DNA from: Indioceanicola sp046045995
GTDB taxonomy: Bacteria > Pseudomonadota > Alphaproteobacteria > Azospirillales > Azospirillaceae
DNA length: 45,192 nucleotides
Direction: 5' to 3'
Assembly (NCBI GenBank): GCA_046045995.1
Contig: JBJOKR010000012.1
Location: 1-45,192, forward strand
Below are positions 35,591 through 41,883 of this stretch, one piece after another (within the stretch, counting starts at the first letter, position 1; each line of letters starts with the position of its first letter). The notes below the pieces were generated by a model. It saw only the letters and a program-made list of their open reading frames with translations, did not search any database and was not told the origin of the DNA. The position numbers and the translations under genes are program-made.

Positions 35591-36457
35591 GTGGCCGGTA
35601 CGTCATTTGGAACATCCGCGGAGCAGGACATCGCCGATTTCTGGCAACACCATCCGTGCGGAGAATCACTGGTGGATGCGGACCCCGCCGATGCCCAGGC
35701 CTTCTTTGACGCCTATGATCGTATGCGCTACCGGCTGGAGGCCCATATCCCCGCCTGCCTGGATGCGATCGGTTTCAAGGGCCGGCGGACCTTGGAGATC
35801 GGGCTGGGGCAAGGGGCCGATTCCGAACAGATCATCCGCAGGGGCGCGATCTGGAGCGGCATCGACCTGACAGAGGCGGCGGCCGCCCGTGTCCGACGCC
35901 GTCTGACCTTGCGCGATCTTCCCCATGAGCAGATCGTGGTCGGGTCTGCGCTCAATCTCCCCTTTCCCGCCGCATCCCAGGATATCGTTTATTCCCACGG
36001 GGTGCTGCACCACATCCCCGATATCCGCACCGCCCAGTCCGAAATCCATCGGGTCCTGCGGCCCGGGGGTCTGCTGGTGGCGATGCTTTATGCCCGTTGG
36101 TCGTTGAATTACCTGCTGGCAATCGCGGTTCTGCGTCGCCTTGGCCTATTGGCCCTGTTGGTTTCGGGGCGACGCCCGGGTGGCATTTACGATCACCATG
36201 TGGATCAGGCGAAGCGTGAGGGGTGGCACCACTATCTGCGGCTCAGGCGGTTCATCCATGCCAATACGGATGGCCCGGACAATCCCTACAGCAAGGTGTA
36301 TGACCTTCACAGGGTAAGCGAGGATTTTCCGGATTTTACCATCGCCAAGTCGTATAAGCGTTTCATGCACGCCCCCCCGCTGCCGGTCCATGGCTTGCCC
36401 GGCGGCAGCATCATGGGGTGGCATCTGTGGGTCCATCTGACCCCGCGGCGACGCTGA
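35591..36457 (+). CDS. SAM-dependent class I methyltransferase
   Basis: 288 residues if started at the GTG at 35591 (GGGAG about ten bases upstream); the frame is open back to an ATG at 35432, but that part looks non-coding and would cover the promoter area of the divergent dehydrogenase. The Rossmann fold shows motif I RTLEIGLGQGADSEQI, the following acidic GIDLTEAA, a post-motif DIVYSHGVLHHIPDI and RVLRPGGLLVAML. The C-terminal third is Arg/His-rich with a WHHYLRLRRFIH stretch. Substrate is unknown; O-methylation of an EPS sugar, or modification of a lipid or peptide, would fit the neighbourhood. It lies 37 bases before the ABC transporter and is likely cotranscribed. Confidence 0.75.
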   Translation: MAGTSFGTSAEQDIADFWQHHPCGESLVDADPADAQAFFDAYDRMRYRLEAHIPACLDAIGFKGRRTLEIGLGQGADSEQIIRRGAIWSGIDLTEAAAARVRRRLTLRDLPHEQIVVGSALNLPFPAASQDIVYSHGVLHHIPDIRTAQSEIHRVLRPGGLLVAMLYARWSLNYLLAIAVLRRLGLLALLVSGRRPGGIYDHHVDQAKREGWHHYLRLRRFIHANTDGPDNPYSKVYDLHRVSEDFPDFTIAKSYKRFMHAPPLPVHGLPGGSIMGWHLWVHLTPRRR

Positions 36458-36494
36458 TGGGGAGCGCCTGCCGATCGAAAGGCTGCCGGACCCG

Positions 36495-38270
36495 ATGACC
36501 GAGGTCACCCGCCTGCTGCACCGCTTCTGGCATCTGGTTCGCACCACCCTGGGGATTCGGCGCGTGGCGCTGGTCGCCGCCCTGACTGTCGCCGGCACGC
36601 TGGCGGAGGGGGCGGGCATCCTGATGCTGGTGCCGCTTCTGGCCTATCTCGGCCTGGGGGGGGAGAACCCTGCCCTGCCCGATCCGGCGATCCTGGCCGG
36701 GGCGCTTGGGCTGTACCTGGTCATCGTGGCGGGGGCGGCGGGGCTGGCGGCCCTGCGGTCGGTGCAGGCGACGGCCTTGCAGTTGCGGTTGATGGATGCC
36801 CTGCGCGGCCGGTTGCATCGCGCGGTCCTGAACCTGTCCTGGCCGGCGTTCCAGTCCTTGCGCGCGGCCGACCTGCAGCATGCCCTGACAACGGAGATCC
36901 AGCGCATCGGCCTATTGGTGGACGCGATGGTCAGCCTGGGCGTGGCGATGCTGCTGGTGCCGGTGATGCTGACGGTGGCCCTGGTCCTGTCCCCGGCCCT
37001 GACGCTTATGACCCTGGCAGTGGCGGGGATCGCGGTGTTGGCCACCCGCACGCTGGGCCGACGGGTGTTCGAGCTGGGCCGCCGCCAGGGGGATGTCTAT
37101 CGGGGCATGCTGGCCGACCTGGGCGATGATCTGGCCGGGTTCAAGGTGATCAAGTCCTTCCGCGTGGAGGACGCCCGGGCCGCCGCCATGGGCCGGCATT
37201 TTCGCGCCCTGCGCGACGCCCAGATGGCCTATGCCCGCAACCGCGCCGTGGAGCGGGCCCTGCTGCAGATGGCGGCGGCGGTGACGGTGGCCTTGGCCCT
37301 GCTGGCGGCGATCGGTCCCTTGGGCTTGAGCCTGGCGGCGGCGGGTGGGCTGATCCTGGCCTTCGGGCGGCTGGCCCAGGCGCTGCTGCGGGCGCTCACC
37401 ATGTGGCGGATGGCCCTGTCGGCCCTGCCCGCGCTGGAATCGGTGGAAGCGGCCCTTGCCCGCTGTGCAGCAGGGGCGGATGTGGGGGAGGAGCCGGCCA
37501 CGCCGAGCGTTGAACCGACCGTTGACCTGCCCGCGGCGATCCCTCCCCTGGCCGTGGCCATCGCCTTCACCGGTGTGTCCGTCACCTATCCGGACGGGCG
37601 CCGGGGGCTGGCGGGGGTTGAGGCGCGGTTGCCGGCCCGGGCGACCACCGCCCTGATCGGGCCGTCCGGCGCGGGCAAGTCCACCCTTGCCGATCTGGCC
37701 GCCGGGCTGTCCGGTCCCGGGGCGGGTCTGGTGACCCTGGACGGCCGGCCCCTGACGGCGGCGGGGCGGCGAGCCTGGCGGGCGCGGGTGGGTCTGGTGC
37801 CCCAGGACCCGTTCCTGTTCCATGACACGATCCGTGCCAACCTGCTGGTGGCCCGACCCGATGCGGATGACGCGGCGCTGACCCGAGCGCTGGAGGATGC
37901 CGCGGCGCTGGATTTCGTCACCCGCCTGCCACACGGGCTAGGCACGGTGGTCGGGGAGCGGGGATCGGCCCTGTCCGGGGGCGAGCGCCAGCGCATCGCC
38001 CTGGCCCGGGCCCTGCTGCGCCGGCCGGAGCTGCTGATCCTGGATGAGGCCACATCCGCCCTGGACCAGGAGACGGAGGCGGCGATCGCCCGCTCCCTGG
38101 AGCGGCTGCGCGGTCGCCTGACCGTGTTGGTGATCGCCCACCGGCCCAGCACCGTGCGCGGGGCGGACCATGTCATCCTGATGGAGGGCGGGCGGGTCAC
38201 CGCCGCCGGCCCCTGGGCGGATATCCGCGGCGCGGCGGGCGACCGGCTGGCGGAGCTGGGGATGGGGTGA
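36495..38270 (+). CDS. ABC exporter (fused membrane and ATPase domains)
   Basis: 591 residues: a membrane domain with six predicted helices (about 22-310), a linker, and an ATPase domain with Walker A GPSGAGKST (about 389-397), Q-loop GLVPQDPFLF, signature LSGGERQRI (about 493-501), Walker B LLILDEATSALD (about 513-524) and H-loop IAHRPST. This is the half-transporter layout of MsbA/peptide exporters, acting as a homodimer that pumps a lipid, oligosaccharide or peptide out of the cytoplasm. No C39 peptidase domain is present. In lasso clusters a protein of this form (D) exports the mature peptide, and the lasso-like genes begin 3.4 kb downstream; an EPS or lipid substrate is equally possible. 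It follows the methyltransferase by 37 bases. Confidence 0.85.
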   Translation: MTEVTRLLHRFWHLVRTTLGIRRVALVAALTVAGTLAEGAGILMLVPLLAYLGLGGENPALPDPAILAGALGLYLVIVAGAAGLAALRSVQATALQLRLMDALRGRLHRAVLNLSWPAFQSLRAADLQHALTTEIQRIGLLVDAMVSLGVAMLLVPVMLTVALVLSPALTLMTLAVAGIAVLATRTLGRRVFELGRRQGDVYRGMLADLGDDLAGFKVIKSFRVEDARAAAMGRHFRALRDAQMAYARNRAVERALLQMAAAVTVALALLAAIGPLGLSLAAAGGLILAFGRLAQALLRALTMWRMALSALPALESVEAALARCAAGADVGEEPATPSVEPTVDLPAAIPPLAVAIAFTGVSVTYPDGRRGLAGVEARLPARATTALIGPSGAGKSTLADLAAGLSGPGAGLVTLDGRPLTAAGRRAWRARVGLVPQDPFLFHDTIRANLLVARPDADDAALTRALEDAAALDFVTRLPHGLGTVVGERGSALSGGERQRIALARALLRRPELLILDEATSALDQETEAAIARSLERLRGRLTVLVIAHRPSTVRGADHVILMEGGRVTAAGPWADIRGAAGDRLAELGMG

Positions 38271-38367
38271 GGCAGACCGCAGCGGGCGCGGCGGGAACGC
38301 CATGGACTCCGGCGATCGCCGTTCTGCTATCATCATCCTGCGGATGCCAACGAAGAAGGACCCGACA

Positions 38368-38967
38368 ATGTCCACCGCCCTGACGGCCAGACCCCATAGC
38401 CTTGTTCACGGCTTCCTGGGCCTGGATCTGGCAGCGGAGCTACTCGACTGTGTCTTTCAGAAGCGTGACGAGATGAAGCCGACAGGGGTCGGCTATGGGG
38501 AGACGTCACGAATCGACGAGACCTTCAGGCGGTCGACGGTTCTTCGTGATCTCGGTGTCTACCGGGAGAAAATCATCGAGCGCGCGACAAGTGTGGAGCC
38601 GGCGATCCTCGCCGACCTGCACATCAAGCCGTTCGAGCGATCCAGGGTCGAAGTCGAGATCGTTGCCCACGGTGACGGTGCCTTCTGTCGCCGGCATATC
38701 GATACCGCCACAGGCACCCACCACCCGAAGACACCGCGCCGCCTGTCCATGGTCTGGTACGCATTCCGTACCCCGAAGGCCTTCACGGGGGGCGCTCTCC
38801 GGCTTTATCCGATCACCGGCACTGAATACACCGATATCGAACCCCAGCATGACATGATGGTCGACTTCCCGTCATGGATGCCCCATGAAGTCATGCCCGT
38901 CAGCGTCCCGACGGGCCGGTTCGAGGATTCACGCTTCGCCATGAACATCTGGGTTTCCGGAACCTGA
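38368..38967 (+). CDS. 2-oxoglutarate/Fe(II)-dependent oxygenase (prolyl-4-hydroxylase-like)
   Basis: 199 residues from the ATG at 38368, which has AAGGA eight bases before it. The double-stranded beta-helix signature is complete: H110 and D112 in FCRRHIDTAT, distal H173 in SWMPHEVMPV, and R189 in FEDSRFAMNIW for 2-oxoglutarate; YAFRTPKAFTGGALRLYP is typical of the P4Hc branch. It should hydroxylate a peptide or protein side chain using O2 and 2-oxoglutarate in the cytoplasm. A TGCTATCAT extended -10 element (38328-38333) lies just upstream, so it may have its own weak promoter. The 3' end overlaps the converging GNAT gene by 39 bases. The neighbouring collar proteins or the predicted lasso peptide are candidate substrates; neither is proved. 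Confidence 0.82.
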   Translation: MSTALTARPHSLVHGFLGLDLAAELLDCVFQKRDEMKPTGVGYGETSRIDETFRRSTVLRDLGVYREKIIERATSVEPAILADLHIKPFERSRVEVEIVAHGDGAFCRRHIDTATGTHHPKTPRRLSMVWYAFRTPKAFTGGALRLYPITGTEYTDIEPQHDMMVDFPSWMPHEVMPVSVPTGRFEDSRFAMNIWVSGT

Positions 38968-39516
38968 CACCGGCCGAGGGGGATCTACCGGAATCCACCG
39001 CATGAACAGCCGCGAGGGCCCAACCTGTTCAACCCTGAATCCATGCCGTTCATAAAGCGCCCGCGCCCGCGGGTTCATGGGATCGACGGCAAGATCCACC
39101 CGCCCTCCCGGCTGTGCAGCCGCAAGATCCTGCAGCCCGCGCAGGATAGCGCTGCCGATCCCCCTGCCCTGCCATACCGGGAGAAGCGTGACGTCGATCA
39201 GGCGGAGGCTGGAACTGTTGAGATCCAGATACAGGCGGCCGATCGGGTCCATGCGGTTCTGGATCAGAAGGAAGGTCCCATCCGGGAACCGGGCCAGATA
39301 ATCCTCATGCTGGGCATCGAACTGCTGGTCGATGAAGGAGCGCTTCATGCCGTCCGGCCAGCCGGTCGCCGATAACTCCGCCTCCCGCGATGATCGATAT
39401 AGGCGCCGTAGGAACGGCAGGTCCCCGTCCCGGCAGGGGCGGAAACGGACGCCGGGAATCGTAAAGGCGGACTTCCCGAGGGAAGCCCGCCCGAACGGTG
39501 TCAGCACTGATCCCAC
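38929..39516 (-). CDS. GNAT-family N-acetyltransferase
   Basis: 195 residues. The acetyl-CoA-binding motif A is clear in VTLLPVWQGRGIGSAILRGL (Q-G-x-G-I/A), preceded by the beta-strand VRFRPCRDGDLPFLRRLYRS at the start of the fold and followed by VDPMNPRARALYERHGFR, the usual C-terminal motif B. It would acetylate an amine with acetyl-CoA. The gene follows the last collar gene by nine bases and so probably belongs to that operon, and its end overlaps the oxygenase gene by 39 bases. The target cannot be inferred. Confidence 0.8.
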   Translation of the reverse strand: MGSVLTPFGRASLGKSAFTIPGVRFRPCRDGDLPFLRRLYRSSREAELSATGWPDGMKRSFIDQQFDAQHEDYLARFPDGTFLLIQNRMDPIGRLYLDLNSSSLRLIDVTLLPVWQGRGIGSAILRGLQDLAAAQPGGRVDLAVDPMNPRARALYERHGFRVEQVGPSRLFMRWIPVDPPRPVSGSGNPDVHGEA

Positions 39517-39525
39517 GAGGGCGCC

Positions 39526-40083
39526 TTAGTCGAAGTTCGGGAAATAACCGTCCCAGCAGATGCAGAACCGCATGATCTGCAGGGGCGACAGGTTGGTGTG
39601 TGGCCCGTTGCCACCCGCGACCGACACCGATGCCGCACTCATCGCCGTGGTGGTCGGCGACGTAGTCGCCGAAACATACATGGGAAGGTTGAAGCTCCGG
39701 TTTGTCCCCGGCTGAATATACACAGGGGCAAGCGGCAGACCGGACGGCGAGGGCGCTGCCAACCGAGAGCTTCCCGCCTGCAACTGCAAATTGTGATCGT
39801 GACTCGGCATCTGGTTCTCGGTCAGGGTGACATTCGCCTGCCCCACCGTGCTGCCCAGCGTGTAGCTGCCCCGTTCGCTGGTGCCGACCCCGAGGCAGGC
39901 GAAGCCACGCAGGTCCGGCACCTTGAACGTGTTCTGCTGGGTGCCCGGGAACACGCCGCCGAGCAGCGCGAACAAGGCGGTATACTGGTTCGCTGAATAC
40001 TGGGTGCCGTCGCAGGTCAACCAACCATACGGGGTGAAGGTATACGGGAAGGCCCGGATTTCTCCGATGAACGCTTCAGCCAT
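39526..40083 (-). CDS. phage-tail-collar / microcystin-dependent-protein-like protein (third of three)
   Basis: 185 residues. It begins MAEAFIGEIRAFPY and shows the collar-domain pattern GW..CDGTQYSANQYTALFALLGG, FKVPDLRGFACLGVGT, LGSTVGQANVTLTENQMPSHDH, then a variable middle and a closing HTNLSPLQIMRFCICWDGYFPNFD. In T4-like phages this domain belongs to the tail-fibre collar; in bacteria similar small proteins occur as tandem sets without other phage genes. The ATG has GGGGAGGA in front. No signal peptide is seen. It lies 19 bases behind the second copy and 9 before the GNAT gene. Confidence 0.83.
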   Translation of the reverse strand: MAEAFIGEIRAFPYTFTPYGWLTCDGTQYSANQYTALFALLGGVFPGTQQNTFKVPDLRGFACLGVGTSERGSYTLGSTVGQANVTLTENQMPSHDHNLQLQAGSSRLAAPSPSGLPLAPVYIQPGTNRSFNLPMYVSATTSPTTTAMSAASVSVAGGNGPHTNLSPLQIMRFCICWDGYFPNFD

Positions 40084-40102
40084 GATGTGTCCTCCCCAGG
40101 TG

Positions 40103-40633
40103 TCAGTTGCGTGACGGGAACAGCCCGTTCAGGGCGATGATGTAATTCAGCGCGAAGCTGGGCATGCGGTTTTCATGCGCCTGCCCCCCGCCGGCCGGGT
40201 CGAGCACATTCGTCGACATCGCCAGCGTTGGTTGGGTTGCGCCGAACGGAACGTACAGATTGAAGTCATCGCTGGGGTCCGCCAGCATGTTGCCGCCCGG
40301 CTGAAGCGACGTGGCCGCATTCTTGCTGGCCTGAAGGGAATGGGTATGGGTCGGCAGTTGGCCTGCGGTCAGGGTGACCGCGTTCACGCCGCCCACCTGC
40401 CCCAGCACGTAGGCCTGGTTGTTGGGGCGCTGGCCGGTGCCGACGGGCAGCCGGCCACGCAGGTCCGGCAGCGCGAAGGTGCTGTGTCCGTCGCCGCCAT
40501 AGGTCGTTCCGATCAGCGCATACAGGGGCTGATACTCATTGATCGGCAACAGCGACCCGTCGCAGGCATGGAAATCCACGGGGATACGCGATATCGGCCA
40601 CAGGCGGATTTCGCCAATGTAATAATCGGTCAT
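40103..40633 (-). CDS. phage-tail-collar / microcystin-dependent-protein-like protein (second of three)
   Basis: 176 residues. Starts MTDYYIGEIRLWPISRIP; the family blocks are FHACDGSLLPINEYQPLYAL, FALPDLRGRLPVGTGQ, LGQVGGVNAVTLTAGQLPTH, and a C-terminal HENRMPSFALNYIIALNGLFP. AAGGAAGG lies before the ATG. Same layout as the copies on either side but with different middle segments, so this is an old duplication with divergence. Bacterial members are small cytosolic or surface-associated proteins whose role is not established. Confidence 0.83.
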   Translation of the reverse strand: MTDYYIGEIRLWPISRIPVDFHACDGSLLPINEYQPLYALIGTTYGGDGHSTFALPDLRGRLPVGTGQRPNNQAYVLGQVGGVNAVTLTAGQLPTHTHSLQASKNAATSLQPGGNMLADPSDDFNLYVPFGATQPTLAMSTNVLDPAGGGQAHENRMPSFALNYIIALNGLFPSRN

Positions 40634-40663
40634 GGGTGTTTCCTTCCTTCATCCAACCTGTGA

Positions 40664-41227
40664 TCAATCGCGCATCGGGTAGATGCCTGACACGCAGATG
40701 CCATACGTGGCCGTCAGGAAGGGCTGACGGTTCTCATGGGGCTGGTTCCCGCCCGCGTTGACGATGGCGAAGGCGTTCAACGCCGTGATCTGGTTCGGCA
40801 CGGTCGGGGTCACCCCATAAACAGGCGGCGGCGCCGCCGGGGCCGGTGCGGGAATAGTCGCAGGAACGACCGGCTGTGCGAACAGTCCATTCACCGGCGC
40901 ACCCGGTCCATTCGCGTTGACGCCGTTAAGCTGATGGTTGTGCGTGGGCATTTCCGCCAGGGTCAGGGTGACCGTTTCCGCACCGGCCCGCTGACCAACA
41001 ACCGCCGGAACACCGTTACCGGCCGTGGACCCGGCGCCGACGACGGCGGTTCCCCGCAGATCGGGCAGGTTGAAGTTGGCACCGGACCCGCCGAAATTGT
41101 ATCCGAGCAATGAAAACAGCGCCTGATTGCTGCTGGATGGCAGACTGCGACCGTCACACGGCAGCCAACCCTGGGGCACGTACCCCATTGAAAAAAGGCG
41201 GATTTCACCAATAAATGCATCTGTCAC
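40664..41227 (-). CDS. phage-tail-collar / microcystin-dependent-protein-like protein (first of three)
   Basis: 187 residues from a GTG at 41227, chosen because GGAGGAATCCCC precedes it and because VTDAFIGEIRLFSMG then aligns with the starts of the two sister genes; the frame is open back to an ATG at 41284. Family blocks: GWLPCDGRSLPSSSNQALFS, FNLPDLRGTAVVGAGS, GQRAGAETVTLTLAEMPTHN, a Pro/Ala-rich insert (PVVPATIPAPAPAAPPP) and the closing HENRQPFLTATYGICVSGIYP. First gene of the four-gene reverse operon (collar x3, GNAT). A weak promoter candidate lies upstream (CTTGGA at 41357-41352, TATATG at 41335-41330 on the minus strand, spacing 16). Confidence 0.83.
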   Translation of the reverse strand: MTDAFIGEIRLFSMGYVPQGWLPCDGRSLPSSSNQALFSLLGYNFGGSGANFNLPDLRGTAVVGAGSTAGNGVPAVVGQRAGAETVTLTLAEMPTHNHQLNGVNANGPGAPVNGLFAQPVVPATIPAPAPAAPPPVYGVTPTVPNQITALNAFAIVNAGGNQPHENRQPFLTATYGICVSGIYPMRD

Positions 41228-41644
41228 GGGGATTCCTCCATCTTGACGAGGCACGGCATCGCGTCGGATCGGCTTCTCTGCCATCCCGCGTTGGTTCTAT
41301 GCGTTCCACCACCGACGCCGCATACATCTCATATACCTTTTGGGGAGGGTATCCAAGACTGTTCTATGATCGGGTCGCCGACTCCGAAATTTCATCATCT
41401 GGGATCAGATTCGCTATTTACAGAGCACTGGCTGCATTGGCCGCCATCCGGCTGGGAAGGCAGGTTCCTTTCTGTCTGCATAGGATATCGGCGTAGACAT
41501 CGCCTGGATCGCCACCGCCGGCCGCTCCGGCCAAAGGCGCCTTCCACCGGTCAGGTCAGGTCGTTGATCGCAGCGATCATTGAGCGGAGGCTTGACTTCC
41601 AGCGATCGCAGATATACCGTGCGATTGTATAAATTTGTATCGTG
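41228..41644. other. AT-richer divergent intergenic region between collar and lasso-like genes
   Basis: This 417-base gap separates the reverse collar operon from the forward precursor gene. It is clearly less GC-rich than the rest of the window, mainly near 41300-41420 and 41610-41645. On the plus strand TTGACT (41592-41597) with TATACC (41613-41618) is a possible but short-spaced (15) promoter, and TATAAA occurs at 41628. Short frames in it look non-coding. No transfer RNA, IS end or clear hairpin was seen. Confidence 0.45.
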
Positions 41645-41815
41645 ATGGAGAAATCTGTGGACCGCCATATCAGTCTCGTTCAGGAAATGGCGCCTCCGGT
41701 TGAAGGTCAGCGGGTGCCCTGGGTCGCCCCCCAGTTGACCTGCATCGACGTGAGCGACCGGACGATGGGCGTGGCTGGTCCGAATTTTGATCCTAACTTC
41801 AGTGAGCAGTCTTGA
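41645..41815 (+). CDS. predicted lasso peptide precursor (A)
   Basis: A 56-codon gene. The leader (residues 1-41) contains WVAPQLTCIDV, matching the (Y/W)xxPxL recognition motif bound by the RRE/B1 protein in lasso precursors, and ends T40-M41, with the Thr at position -2 that lasso leader peptidases need. The core (42-56) is GVAGPNFDPNFSEQS: Gly1 could form an isopeptide bond with Asp8, giving an 8-residue macrolactam ring (ring sizes of 7-9 are the rule) and a tail PNFSEQS threaded through it, with Phe11 as a candidate plug. The peptide ends in Ser, the residue phosphorylated by HprK-like kinases in paeninodin-type pathways, and such a kinase is at 43795. It precedes the cyclase gene by 68 bases. 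The start has no clear ribosome site, which lowers certainty about expression only. Confidence 0.78.
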   Translation: MEKSVDRHISLVQEMAPPVEGQRVPWVAPQLTCIDVSDRTMGVAGPNFDPNFSEQS

Positions 41816-41883
41816 TCGTGTTCCGGCTTAACCAAGTCCTGACAACCGCGTCGATCGCCAGAACTCTTTTTTCAGTGTGATGT

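Noticed and set aside
38929..41227. Prophage
   Set aside because: Only collar-domain genes are phage-like. No integrase, terminase, capsid, tail tube, sheath, baseplate, holin or attachment repeats were seen.
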